NCBI GenBank assembly: GCA_021817245.1
Contig: JAKAVQ010000009.1
Location: 26,601-90,600 of the forward strand
DNA length: 64,000 bases
Source of the DNA: Thermoplasmata archaeon
GTDB lineage: Archaea > Thermoplasmatota > Thermoplasmata > Lutacidiplasmatales > UBA184
Direction of reading: 5' to 3'
Positions within the stretch are counted from its first letter, which is position 1. Each line of letters starts with the position of its first letter. This document shows, piece by piece, positions 1 through 8,160 of the stretch. Position numbers and translations under genes: made by a program. The notes beneath the pieces are model-generated. The model did no database searches. It saw only the letters and a program-made list of their open reading frames with translations, and was not told the origin of the DNA.

Positions 1-1272
1 CATCTTCAAATTCGCGAGCGTCCCGGCCATGGAGAGGTTGTTCGCGAAGTAGGTCCCCCCGAAGGAGATCCGCCCCGGAGCGATGAGGTCCATGTACTCG
101 GCCTTCCCCGAAACGGCCGAGACCGGGACCCCGCCCCCGAGGGCCTTCGCCCAGCAGGAGAGATCGGGCTCGACGTGGTAGAGCTGCTGGGCGCCGCCCG
201 GTGCCACGCGGAAGCCCGTGAAGACCTCGTCGAAGATCACGAGCATCTCGTTCTCGTGCGCGATCTCGACCAGACGCTTCAGGTAGTCCGGCTCGGGAGG
301 GATCACCCCGGCGTTCGCCATCACCGGTTCGAGGATCACGGCCGCGAGCCGGTTCCGGTACCGGCGCACCATCCGCTCGAACGCGGTGATCGAGTTGTAC
401 GGCGCGACCATGACGTAGTCGGTGACCCCGGGCGGGATCCCGGCCGAGTTCGGCAGCGGGCGGGGGTACTCGTCGAGGCCCGCGACGATCGGGGGGGCCT
501 CGGCGCTGATGAGCGCGAGGTCGTGCTGGCCGTGGTAGTGCCCCTCGAACTTCAGGATCGCGTCCTTGCCCGTGACCGCGCGCGCGATGCGGATCGCGTT
601 CATGGTGGCGTCCGACCCGTTCGAGCAGAACGCGACGCGCTCGGCGTTCGGGACCAGCTTCTGGAAGAGCTTCGCGACCTCGATCTCGAGCGCGGTCGGG
701 GAGGCGAAGTGGAGACCGAACTGGGCCGCTTCCTGGACGGCCCGCACCTGCTCGGAGGGGGCGTGCCCGTTGATCAGGACCCCGTAGGCCAGATTGAAGT
801 CCAGGTACTCGTTGCTGTCCTCATCCCAGATGCGCGAGCCCTTCGCCCGCGCGATGAACGGGGGGACCGGATCGTAGGAGGCGACCCGGATGAGCGAGCT
901 CGAAGAGTTCGGGATCCGCTTCTTCCCTTCCTCAAAGAGCTTCGCGCTCCGCTTCAGCTTCGGGACGAGCCGGGCGACGGTGATCGGGAGCGACGCACCC
1001 TCGGCCTCGCTCGGGGCGACCGCCGCGACCTCCTTCGGAGACTCCTTGGGGGCCTCTTTCGGGGTCTCCTTGCGGACCTCTTTCGGCTCCTTCGACTCCT
1101 TCGGAGCCTCGTCCCGGGTCACGGGGGCCGGGGGAGGAACGGCCGGGGTCGGGACCGCCGCATCCTCGGCGTTCAGCACGCCGGTAAGCCGTTCGGCCCG
1201 GGCGACCGGTGGACGTGCATCGGGTTCCCGATCCGGGAACGACGACGTCGGGGCGGGTTCCATCTCCGCCAT
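1..1272 (-). CDS. Class III PLP aminotransferase, glutamate-1-semialdehyde aminomutase-like (3' end cut by window)
   Basis: Fold-type I PLP enzyme of the class III aminotransferase family. After a roughly 75-residue Ala/Pro/Lys/Glu-rich N-terminal extension, the catalytic domain shows the cofactor-phosphate region GSDATMNAIRIAR, the substrate loop FEGHYHGQHD, the PLP-binding IFDEVFTGFR, and DLSCWAKALGGGVP with the Schiff-base lysine near residue 376. The GGAQQLYHVEPDL stretch resembles GSA 2,1-aminomutase (HemL), but other class III transaminases share it, so the substrate is left open. The protein runs off the left edge about 50 residues past the lysine. The ATG chosen lies about 41 bp after a strong TATA box. 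The KE-P-rich leader is unusual for the family. Confidence 0.85.
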   Translation of the reverse strand, partial: MAEMEPAPTSSFPDREPDARPPVARAERLTGVLNAEDAAVPTPAVPPPAPVTRDEAPKESKEPKEVRKETPKEAPKESPKEVAAVAPSEAEGASLPITVARLVPKLKRSAKLFEEGKKRIPNSSSSLIRVASYDPVPPFIARAKGSRIWDEDSNEYLDFNLAYGVLINGHAPSEQVRAVQEAAQFGLHFASPTALEIEVAKLFQKLVPNAERVAFCSNGSDATMNAIRIARAVTGKDAILKFEGHYHGQHDLALISAEAPPIVAGLDEYPRPLPNSAGIPPGVTDYVMVAPYNSITAFERMVRRYRNRLAAVILEPVMANAGVIPPEPDYLKRLVEIAHENEMLVIFDEVFTGFRVAPGGAQQLYHVEPDLSCWAKALGGGVPVSAVSGKAEYMDLIAPGRISFGGTYFANNLSMAGTLANLKM

Positions 1273-1311
1273 ATCGAACGCATCTCGGGCGAGGCGAGGA
1301 GCCCGAGCAGC

Positions 1312-1322
1312 CTATATATAAT
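1312..1322 (-). promoter_or_regulatory. TATA box of the class III aminotransferase
   Basis: Read on the minus strand this is AATTATATATAGG, the most canonical archaeal TATA box of the window. It lies about 41 bp before the chosen ATG, which predicts a leader of roughly 15 nt. Confidence 0.6.
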
Positions 1323-1364
1323 TGGCTAACCACGAGAATGAAATACATCGATGGCGAAGACGTA

Positions 1365-1387
1365 GATGGATGCGTTGAACATCCATC
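1365..1387. repeat. Perfect 8-bp inverted repeat upstream of the aminotransferase promoter
   Basis: Arms GATGGATG and CATCCATC are perfect complements separated by 7 nt. The element sits about 45 bp upstream of the TATA box in a locally AT-richer gap, a position suited to a regulator-binding site. No regulator can be named. Confidence 0.35.
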
Positions 1388-1404
1388 GAATCGTGGGTCT
1401 AATC

Positions 1405-1429
1405 TAGGAAAACGGGGCTGTATTGCCCC
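1405..1429 (-). terminator. Possible terminator hairpin after the saccharopine-dehydrogenase-like gene
   Basis: On the minus strand, about 50 bp after the stop codon, GGGGC-(6 nt)-GCCCC forms a 5-bp stem followed by GTTTTCC. A GC stem followed by a T run is compatible with termination. Archaeal termination often needs only the T run, so this is tentative. Confidence 0.35.
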
Positions 1430-1476
1430 AAAAACGTGTCTTGAACCTCTTGCTTTCCCTGTCCGGCCCTCGCGGC

Positions 1477-2667
1477 TCACCGCTTCGGGAACTCGGCAAG
1501 CCCCGGCTCGGGCGGAGCGATCGTCGTCTCGATGCCGCGGGTCCGGAGCGCCGCCCGGAAGGCTTCGGCCGGGATGCATCGCTCGGGAGGGAGCACTCCG
1601 GGGCCGTCGACCTTTCCCTCGACGATGAGCTCGGCCCCGATCGCGCCCGCGACCCCGACGGCGTACTCCGTGGCCGTGAGGTGCCAGTCGGGCCGGGGGG
1701 GGAAGCGTGCGATCGCGTGGCGGGTCACCGGTTGACCTCCCTTCGTTCCGTGAAGCTCGAGGTCGCAGACCTCCCAATCGTCGACGACGACCCCCTCCGG
1801 CGCTCCGAGCAGCTTCTCGCGCTTGAGCAGGGCGAGCGTGAACTCGCGGGGCGTGACCGAGGCTCCGCGGACGGACAGCGGGGTGTCCGAGGCAAGGCCC
1901 AGGAGCGACATCGTCCGCAGGACTTCGATGCCGGGCCCGCCCTCCTTCCACTCGCAGTGCCGTAGGCCCTTCGACCGAAGGCTTTCCGGCAGCGTCGCCG
2001 GTTCCGAGTGCAGGGTCCGATAGACCCGAGTACGTCCGACCGGCGGCGCGAAGTCGAACTCTTCCGCGCCGCTCATGGGGGGATATTCGCGGTAGTTCCC
2101 CTCTTCGAAGACCATGGCCGGCAGCACCATCTCGTCGAGGAACGTGCTCGGCGACCAGGTGAAGGAGATCTCGGGGGCCCCCACGGTGAGGTCCCGCCAC
2201 CCGTCGCGGATGACGATCGATTCGACGGTGTCGAGGTCGCGGGCGGCTTCCATCGCGAGCACGTTCGAGATACCGGGCACCTGGCCCAGCCCCGGGATCG
2301 CGACCCGCCCCGCCGCCCGGAACGCCCCGTCGAGCGCGAGCTGGCGGCGGGTCATGTGGAAGAGGCCGCCGAAGTCGAGGTACGGGACCTTGGCGTCGAG
2401 CGCCGCCTCCATCACGGCGAGATTGAACGTGTACTGGACGGCGTTCACCACGACGTCGGCCCCCACGAGGAGACGGGCTACGGCCGACCGGTCGCGCACG
2501 TCGATCGTCGCGGCGCTCGCCCGGGGTCCCGCGGACCGAGCGGAATCCTCTGCGAGACGTGCATCGAGGTCGGCCGCGACGACGGCATCGAACCGGCCTC
2601 CGCTTGCGAGGTCGCGCACCGTGCACCGGCCCGTCAACCCGCCCCCGCCCAGCACGACCGCTTTCAT
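1477..2667 (-). CDS. Saccharopine dehydrogenase family NAD(P)-dependent oxidoreductase
   Basis: The N-terminus MKAVVLGGGGLTGRCTVRDL is a Rossmann dinucleotide-binding motif, followed by an acidic strand end (VVAADLD) and DVRDRSAVARLLVGADVVVN, the pattern of saccharopine-dehydrogenase-like proteins. At 396 residues it has the usual length. Family members act in lysine/alpha-aminoadipate metabolism, polyamine synthesis or lipid reduction, and nothing here separates these. The segment EWKEGGPGIEVLRTM is typical of the family's second domain. The gene stands alone on the minus strand, with 73 bp to the next upstream gene and a hairpin after its stop. Confidence 0.8.
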   Translation of the reverse strand: MKAVVLGGGGLTGRCTVRDLASGGRFDAVVAADLDARLAEDSARSAGPRASAATIDVRDRSAVARLLVGADVVVNAVQYTFNLAVMEAALDAKVPYLDFGGLFHMTRRQLALDGAFRAAGRVAIPGLGQVPGISNVLAMEAARDLDTVESIVIRDGWRDLTVGAPEISFTWSPSTFLDEMVLPAMVFEEGNYREYPPMSGAEEFDFAPPVGRTRVYRTLHSEPATLPESLRSKGLRHCEWKEGGPGIEVLRTMSLLGLASDTPLSVRGASVTPREFTLALLKREKLLGAPEGVVVDDWEVCDLELHGTKGGQPVTRHAIARFPPRPDWHLTATEYAVGVAGAIGAELIVEGKVDGPGVLPPERCIPAEAFRAALRTRGIETTIAPPEPGLAEFPKR

Positions 2668-2740
2668 CGTCCCGCCTGCTCCTGCGTCCGCGAGCGGGAG
2701 GACCTAAAGTAGGCTTCGGCGGCCGGTCCCCGTCGGCCCG

Positions 2741-3325
2741 TCAGGGGCCCCGTCGGGGGCGGGCTGGCGGCTCCTTCTCGGCCGCCCGACCGGCGCCGGC
2801 CGGTGCCGGTGTCGGAGTCCCCGACGCGGCGGCGGAGGTCCGCCGGTAGAGGTCCCGGAAGGTCTCGAAATGGCGGAGGAACGGGTCCGCCCGGCGACGG
2901 TCCTCGATCTCTCCGAGCGCGATCTCGAGCAGCGCCTTCGCCCGGGCCTCTCCCGCCTCCGCGTGGGCGAGGTAGACGCAGAGAACCTGGTAGTGGGGCA
3001 GCACGAAGGCATCCGTCCGTGGGGTGCTCATGTCGCCCTTGCGCGGCCGGTAGATGCGCTCGATCGGGACCGCGAGCGCGACGGCCTTCCGATGGGAGAA
3101 GCCGAAGTAGCGTCCCGGTCCGAGGATCCGCGTCACCTCCCGGATGTTCCCGTTCAGGTTGTTCGTCAGGCGATCGCACTCGTGCCAGCACCAGAGCCCA
3201 AAGCCGTAGTCGCCCTCGCGGTACGCCTCCCAGGCCTGCTCGTAGAGGGCACGTTCCCGCTCCTCCTGGGGGAGTTCGGGCACGAGCGCCGCCCTCCAGT
3301 CGGAGACCAGCACATCGACGCGCAT
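2741..3325 (-). CDS. Conserved-looking protein of unknown function (194 aa)
   Basis: Not recognised. The protein begins MRVDVLVSDWRAALVPELPQ and is soluble and mostly helical-looking, with an aromatic-rich segment (GDYGFGLWCWHECDR) near residues 50-65 and a basic patch IERIYRPRKGD. The last 30 residues are Pro/Ala/Arg-rich and likely disordered. Third-position GC bias and the protein-like composition support coding. The ATG was chosen because the frame loses protein-like character upstream. It lies between the saccharopine-dehydrogenase-like gene and an amidohydrolase, all on the minus strand, but gaps of about 70 bp argue against tight coupling. Confidence 0.6.
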   Translation of the reverse strand: MRVDVLVSDWRAALVPELPQEERERALYEQAWEAYREGDYGFGLWCWHECDRLTNNLNGNIREVTRILGPGRYFGFSHRKAVALAVPIERIYRPRKGDMSTPRTDAFVLPHYQVLCVYLAHAEAGEARAKALLEIALGEIEDRRRADPFLRHFETFRDLYRRTSAAASGTPTPAPAGAGRAAEKEPPARPRRGP

Positions 3326-3396
3326 CGTCGGGGAGAACTCCCGGAGCGACGGGGGCCCGATCGCGGCGGACACAAACGCGACAAATCGCCCGGGGG

Positions 3397-4977
3397 TTAG
3401 ACGTTGCCGGGCCCCTCGGCCGAGGTCGGGGAGACACGGATCGCCCCGACCCAGGTCTCGCGTACCCGGTCCGATCCGGCCGCGACCGCCTCCGCGAGGT
3501 CCCTCGAGTCCAGGACGACCAGGTCGGCCCGTGCTCCCGGCTCGAGCGAGCCGAGCTCGGGCTCCCCCAGAACGAGCCCCCCGTGTCCGGTGTAGAGCGC
3601 GAGGGCCTCCTCCACCGGGATCGCCTCGAGGGGCGACGGGCTCGCCGATCGACCCAGCGGGTCGGCCCGCTCGACGCACGCCCGAACTCCCCGCCACGGA
3701 TCGAGCGAGTCGTACGGGGCATCGCTCGAGCCGGCGAGCAACAGCCCCCGATCGAGCAGGCTGCGGAAGGCGTACGCCCACCGGGTCCGTGCCGACCCGA
3801 GGCGTTGGAGGAGCCAGGCATCGCTCCACAGGAAACCGGGCTGCACGACCAGGGCGGGGCGCACCCGCTCGAGCTCCCTCAGCACATCGGGCGGCGTGAG
3901 CGCCGCGTGCTCGACCCGGGCGGGCCGGGAAAGGCGCCCGACCCAGGGCTCGAGGAGGTGGGCGGCCCGCAGGACGGCCCGGTCCCCGATGGCGTGGAGG
4001 GCCGGGGTGAGCCCCCGTCCGGCGGCCTGGGCGACCGCCTCGGCAAGTTCCTCTTCCGAACTCACGGGGAGCCCCGACTCCTGGGAGCGGTCCGAGTAGG
4101 GGGCCGAGAGCCACGCGGTGCGGGGACCGAACGCGCCGTCCGTGAATCCCTTGACTCCCACCACGGCGAAGCTTCCCTCCGGTCCGGCGGGTCGGAGCTC
4201 GGCGTCCGTACGCTGCGCGGCGCATGCCAGGTTCAGGTAGACCCGCAGCCGGGGCCGAAGCGGAACCTCATCGGCGAGGCTCCGGAGCGTACGGAGCTCC
4301 TCGGGACCGACGTTCATCGTCGCGGCCGACGTGATGCCGAGCGATGCCATTTCCCGCAGGGTCTCGGCCAACGCCGGAACGCTGGGAGGGTACGCCGCGT
4401 GGAGGACGGTCCCGATGGACCGCAGGGCCCCCTCGTACAGGCGGCCGTCCGGCGTTCCGTCGACCGCCCGGCCGAGCCGACCGTGAGGGGGGTCGGGAGA
4501 AGAACGCTCCCATCCGGCGGCGTCCAGCGCGGCGCGGTTCACGACGGCGGCATGACCGCTCGTGTGGTAGAGGATCACCGGTCGGTCGGCGACTGCGCGA
4601 TCGAGCACGGAGCGGTCCGGGTCCCGGGCCTCACGGAACTGCTCCGCCTCCCAGCCGTGTCCGACGATCACCTTGTCCGGACATCGGAGGGCGAACTCCC
4701 GCAGACGCTCGACCAGCTCCTCGAACGAGGGAACTCCGCGCACGTCGAGCGACGTCCGCGCACGGGTGATCTCGGGAAGGTGGAGATGGGCATCGATGAG
4801 GCCGGGAATCACGAGCCGGCCCTCGAGCCGGGCCACCTCCGCACCGGTCGGCACTTCGCGGGCGACGGACGCGGTCGTACCCGCGGCGACGACCCGCCCC
4901 GCCTCGATCGCGAGCGATTCCACGTAGCGACGGCCCGTGAAGATTCGGCCGTCACGGAACCACCGCGCGTCGCCCAT
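3397..4977 (-). CDS. Amidohydrolase, YtcJ-like (amidohydrolase 3 family)
   Basis: Metal-dependent hydrolase of the amidohydrolase superfamily, YtcJ/exoenzyme-regulatory type. The sequence shows the small beta domain (IEAGRVVAAG), the metal-binding HxH in LIDAHLHLPE (His64, His66), the later histidine in LHAIGDRAVL, and the catalytic aspartate in SSDAPYDSLDPWRGVRA. The C-terminal beta domain ends LVVLDSRDLAEA. At 526 residues it has the family's usual length. Substrates are broad, typically amides or cyclic amides, and cannot be assigned. It starts 69 bp downstream of the glutamine synthetase stop on the same strand, so cotranscription as nitrogen scavenging is possible. Confidence 0.85.
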   Translation of the reverse strand: MGDARWFRDGRIFTGRRYVESLAIEAGRVVAAGTTASVAREVPTGAEVARLEGRLVIPGLIDAHLHLPEITRARTSLDVRGVPSFEELVERLREFALRCPDKVIVGHGWEAEQFREARDPDRSVLDRAVADRPVILYHTSGHAAVVNRAALDAAGWERSSPDPPHGRLGRAVDGTPDGRLYEGALRSIGTVLHAAYPPSVPALAETLREMASLGITSAATMNVGPEELRTLRSLADEVPLRPRLRVYLNLACAAQRTDAELRPAGPEGSFAVVGVKGFTDGAFGPRTAWLSAPYSDRSQESGLPVSSEEELAEAVAQAAGRGLTPALHAIGDRAVLRAAHLLEPWVGRLSRPARVEHAALTPPDVLRELERVRPALVVQPGFLWSDAWLLQRLGSARTRWAYAFRSLLDRGLLLAGSSDAPYDSLDPWRGVRACVERADPLGRSASPSPLEAIPVEEALALYTGHGGLVLGEPELGSLEPGARADLVVLDSRDLAEAVAAGSDRVRETWVGAIRVSPTSAEGPGNV

Positions 4978-5045
4978 GTCCCGGCACCCGCCCGAAACCT
5001 CCCGCAGCTCGGGAGGGTTGAAAGGGTTCGCGCGGCTCCGTTCGT

Positions 5046-6509
5046 TCAGACGTCGAGGTACCGGTAGAACTCGTACGGGTGAGGACGGAGGTTCAGCTCG
5101 AGCTGTTCCTGCCGTTTGAGCTCCACGTAGGTGTCGAGCAGCGACTGGTCGAACGCCGGTTTCAGGAAGTCGTGGTCGGACTCGAGGCAGTCGAGGGCCT
5201 CCCCGAGCGAACCCGGAAGCTCCCGGATGCCGAGCTCCTTTCGCCGGGAGGGCGAGAGCTTGTAGATGTCCTCGTCGACCGGCGGAGGGGGCTCGATCTT
5301 GCGCCGGATCCCCTCGAGCCCTGCGAGGGCAAGGGCCGCTTCGGTGAGGTAGATGTTCGCGGCCGTGTCCGGCGTACGGTACTCGATCCGCTTCGCGCCG
5401 GGCTGCCGGCGGTGATAGAACGGGATGCGGACGTTGGCGGAGCGGTTCGCCTTGCTCCACGCGATGAAGACGGGCGCCTCGTACCCGGGCACGAGACGGC
5501 GGTAGGAGTTCGTGATCGGGTTCGTGATGGCGCAGAGGGCCCGGGCGTGCTCGAGCAACCCTCCGATGTAATACCGGCAGGTCTGGCTGACCTCCGCGTA
5601 CTTGTCCGAGGCGTCGTAGAACCGGTTCTGGCCCTTCGACCAGAGCGACTGGTTCGTGTGCATTCCGATCCCGTTGTCGCCGTAGACGGGCTTCGGCATC
5701 AGGCAGCCGATCTTGCCGTGGCGGGCCGCCACGTTGCGGATGACGTATCGGACGTCCTGGATGTGGTCGGCCATCGGCACGAGATCGTCGTACCGGACGT
5801 TGATCTCCGACTGGCTCGCGGTGGCGACCTCGTGGTGGTGGGCGTCCATCGTGAGGTGGAAGTCGTCGATCAGGATGTTGCACATCTCGTCGCGCAGGGC
5901 CATCAGCGAGTCGTGGGGCGGAGTGCGGTGGTACCCCTCCTTGAACCGCACCGGCGACTGCACACTCCCGCCCTGCCAGGGCGCCTCGGCGTGGTTCAAG
6001 AGGTAGCCGGCGCCGGCCCACGCGTCGCGGACCCCGGCGGCCGACGGGAGCAGCTCGACCGAGTCGAAGACGAAGAACTCGATCTCGGGCCCCCAGTAGG
6101 AGTGGTCGAACCCCGCGCTCGCGAGGACCTCCTCGGTCTTGCGGGCGACCCCGCGGGGGTCGTGGCCGTACGGCCCTTCCTGGCCGCCGATCCGGACGTC
6201 GCAGATGAAGCGGGCCGTTCCCCCGGACTCCGGGTTCCACGGGATGGTCGCGAGCGAGCGGGGGTCCGGGACCAGGACCATGTCGGAGTCCGAGATCTCC
6301 CGGAAGCCGCGGACCGACGAACCGTCGAGCTTGGGGACCCCGGCCTCGAACATCTCCGGCTCGAGCCCCGTGCGCGGGACCGAGACGAGGTTGAACCCGC
6401 CGAAGAGGTCGGTGTAGAACAACTGCACCCACCGCACCTTGTCGCGCTCCAGCTTCGCGAGGATCGCCGCACCGTCCGTTGCCGCCTTCCCGCGCTTCTG
6501 ACTGGCCAC
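5046..6509 (-). CDS. glnA: Glutamine synthetase, type I
   Basis: ATP-dependent condensation of glutamate and ammonia. The GSI beta-grasp N-terminus (KVRWVQLFYTDLFGG) is followed by catalytic motifs WGPEIEFFVFD, HHHEVATASQSEI (glutamate and metal binding) and SKANRSANVRIPF, then KRIEYRTPDTAANIYL. At 487 residues it is slightly longer than usual. The region matching the adenylylation loop reads DIYKLSPSRRKE; the tyrosine remains but the loop is not the canonical enterobacterial NLYxLPPE, so adenylylation is unlikely. The gene is divergent from an Lrp/AsnC regulator across 120 bp. A weak TATA-like GACATATCG on the minus strand lies about 65 bp before the ATG. Confidence 0.96.
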   Translation of the reverse strand: MASQKRGKAATDGAAILAKLERDKVRWVQLFYTDLFGGFNLVSVPRTGLEPEMFEAGVPKLDGSSVRGFREISDSDMVLVPDPRSLATIPWNPESGGTARFICDVRIGGQEGPYGHDPRGVARKTEEVLASAGFDHSYWGPEIEFFVFDSVELLPSAAGVRDAWAGAGYLLNHAEAPWQGGSVQSPVRFKEGYHRTPPHDSLMALRDEMCNILIDDFHLTMDAHHHEVATASQSEINVRYDDLVPMADHIQDVRYVIRNVAARHGKIGCLMPKPVYGDNGIGMHTNQSLWSKGQNRFYDASDKYAEVSQTCRYYIGGLLEHARALCAITNPITNSYRRLVPGYEAPVFIAWSKANRSANVRIPFYHRRQPGAKRIEYRTPDTAANIYLTEAALALAGLEGIRRKIEPPPPVDEDIYKLSPSRRKELGIRELPGSLGEALDCLESDHDFLKPAFDQSLLDTYVELKRQEQLELNLRPHPYEFYRYLDV

Positions 6510-6598
6510 CCCTCCCCCACCTCCCGGCGAAGAACGAGCGCGGCTACATCAAGGCTCGTCCGGCATTTCTGGCGATATGTCCAACTCTGTCAGCGTCA

Positions 6599-6607
6599 GG
6601 TTTAACT
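6599..6607 (+). promoter_or_regulatory. TATA-like box of the Lrp/AsnC gene
   Basis: GGTTTAACT is centred about 27 bp before the ATG, which predicts a leaderless transcript. It lies within the 120-bp gap shared with divergent glnA, where an Lrp-type regulator would be expected to bind. Confidence 0.45.
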
Positions 6608-6629
6608 TCGACCGCCCTATTCAAGGAGC

Positions 6630-7121
6630 ATGCGCCGTACGTCCACTCTGGACGATCTCGACCGTTCGATCCTGGAAGAGCTGAACGTCGACGCTCGCCG
6701 GAGCCACCGGGAGATCGCGCACCGGCTCAAGGTCTCCCCGACCACGGTGAGCACGCGCATCGCCCGGCTCGAAGCGCAGGGGGTGATCCGCGGCTACATT
6801 CCCGTGCTCGACGACGAGCAGCTCGGCTGGGACCTCTGGGCCGCGATGGGGATCCGGATCTCGAAGGGACGGCTGCGGGAGGTCGAGGAGCGGCTCGCCC
6901 GGGACCCACGGGCGTACGCGATCTACGATGTCACCGGGGAGAACGACGCGCTGCTGATCGGACGGTTCCGCGACCGTCGCGACCTCGATCGGTTCGTCAA
7001 GCACGCGCTGTTGGACCCGCACGTGGAACGGACCAACACGCAGTTCGTGCTGAATCGCGTGAAGGAGGATCGACGCGTGCCGGTCTCCCGCCGACCGGTC
7101 GAGCCCGAGCGACCGGCGTAG
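6630..7121 (+). CDS. Lrp/AsnC family transcriptional regulator
   Basis: The N-terminal winged helix-turn-helix (LDRSILEELNVDARRSHR, then KVSPTTVSTRIARLEAQG) is followed by the RAM effector-binding domain (IPVLDDEQLGWDLWAAMGIR to VKHALLDPHVERTNTQFVL). At 163 residues it has the normal length for the family. These proteins form dimers and octamers and respond to amino acids. Divergence from glnA suggests nitrogen or amino-acid control, which is inference from position. The ATG is supported by the TATA box 27 bp upstream. The last 20 residues are Arg/Pro-rich. Confidence 0.92.
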   Translation: MRRTSTLDDLDRSILEELNVDARRSHREIAHRLKVSPTTVSTRIARLEAQGVIRGYIPVLDDEQLGWDLWAAMGIRISKGRLREVEERLARDPRAYAIYDVTGENDALLIGRFRDRRDLDRFVKHALLDPHVERTNTQFVLNRVKEDRRVPVSRRPVEPERPA

Positions 7122-7194
7122 GCTCGGCCCCGAGCCGGGTCGGTCGGAAACCGCTATGAGGGCGCGGACCCCCTGACCGGCTCGAGGCGTCGGC

Positions 7195-8016
7195 ATGGAC
7201 TGGGGACTCGCGAACCGGATGCACCGGATGTTATTGCCCGCGAGCGGCAACACGGTGATGCTGGCCGTCGACCACGGCTACTTCATGGGGCCGACCCATC
7301 GGCTCGAGGACGCTCGGGCGACGATCACGCCGCTCCTGCCCCACGCGGACGCCCTCGCGCTCACGCGCGGGATCCTCCGCCACTCCGTCGACCCGACCAC
7401 GTCGACCCCCATCGTGCTGCGCGTTTCGGGAGGGGCCACGGTGCTCCAGGACGACCTCTCGCACGAGGCGCTCACGACGTCGATGCGCGACGCGGTGCGC
7501 CTGAACGTGAGCGCGGTCGCGATGAGCGTTTTTGTCGGGTCGCCGCACGAGCATGACTCGCTCGTCCACCTCGCGGACCTGGTCGACCAGGGCGAGGAGC
7601 ACAGCATCCCCGTGATGGCGATCACCGCCGTCGGCAAGGAGCTCGAAAAGCGCGACGCCCGCTATCTCGCGCTCGCGTGCCGCGTTTCCGCGGAGCTCGG
7701 CGCCCACCTCGTCAAGACGTACTACTGCGACGGCTTTTCGAAGGTTGTCGAGGGCTGCCCGGTTCCGCTCGTCGTGGCGGGCGGACCGAAGCTCGACAGC
7801 GCCCGGGCCGCGATCGAGCTCGCTCGGCACGCGATCGACGAAGGGGCCCACGGCATCGACATGGGGCGCAACATCTGGCAGTCCGACCACCCGGTCGCGA
7901 TGCTGAAGGCGCTCCGATCGATCGTCCACGAGAAGGCGACCGTGCGCGAGGCGCTCGACGTCCTGGAGACGGAGAGGGCCCACCCTACGGCCCGCCCCCC
8001 CGTGGCGACCGCTTAA
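7195..8016 (+). CDS. lsrF: LsrF-like class I aldolase/thiolase (DhnA family)
   Basis: Schiff-base TIM-barrel enzyme. The sequence closely follows the pattern of bacterial LsrF (3-hydroxy-5-phosphonooxypentane-2,4-dione thiolase): MDWGLANRMHRML, NTVMLAVDHGYFMGPTHRL, DALALTRGILRHSV, LVKTYYCDGFSKVVEGCPVP, and GIDMGRNIWQSDHPVAMLKA. The Lys in HLVKTYY is the expected Schiff-base residue. The 273-residue length is normal. In enterobacteria the enzyme finishes breakdown of phospho-AI-2. No other lsr gene is nearby, so in this archaeon it may act on another phospho-ketose. The gene ends 59 bp before a tRNA. Confidence 0.82.
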   Translation: MDWGLANRMHRMLLPASGNTVMLAVDHGYFMGPTHRLEDARATITPLLPHADALALTRGILRHSVDPTTSTPIVLRVSGGATVLQDDLSHEALTTSMRDAVRLNVSAVAMSVFVGSPHEHDSLVHLADLVDQGEEHSIPVMAITAVGKELEKRDARYLALACRVSAELGAHLVKTYYCDGFSKVVEGCPVPLVVAGGPKLDSARAAIELARHAIDEGAHGIDMGRNIWQSDHPVAMLKALRSIVHEKATVREALDVLETERAHPTARPPVATA

Positions 8017-8043
8017 CGTGCCTCGCTTCGCGGGCGCGGAACC

Positions 8044-8052
8044 ATCTTAAGG
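8044..8052 (+). promoter_or_regulatory. Box A/TATA element of the tRNA-Leu gene
   Basis: ATCTTAAGG ends 23 bp before the first tRNA base (its centre is 28 bp upstream), the expected distance for an archaeal TATA element driving a stable RNA gene. Confidence 0.5.
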
Positions 8053-8075
8053 GCGACCTCGTTCGGCCCCCCCGC

Positions 8076-8160
8076 GCGGGGATTGCCAAGCTTGGCCAAA
8101 GGCGCCAGATTCAGGGTCTGGTCCCGTAGGGGTTCGTGGGTTCAAATCCCTCTCCCCGCA
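8076..8160 (+). tRNA. tRNA-Leu (anticodon CAG)
   Basis: An 85-nt class II tRNA. The acceptor stem GCGGGGA pairs with TCCCCGC and the discriminator is A. The anticodon stem CCAGA/TCTGG encloses the loop TTCAGGG, giving anticodon CAG (codon CUG). A long variable arm (TCCCGTAGGGGTTC region) and the T loop TTCAAAT are present. No intron is seen and CCA is not encoded. CUG is a major Leu codon in GC-rich genomes. Confidence 0.96.

Noticed and set aside
3397..6432. A 1011-codon open frame on the minus strand spanning both the amidohydrolase and glutamine synthetase
   Set aside because: Only its last 526 codons are the amidohydrolase; the rest is an Arg/Pro-rich shadow of glnA in another frame.
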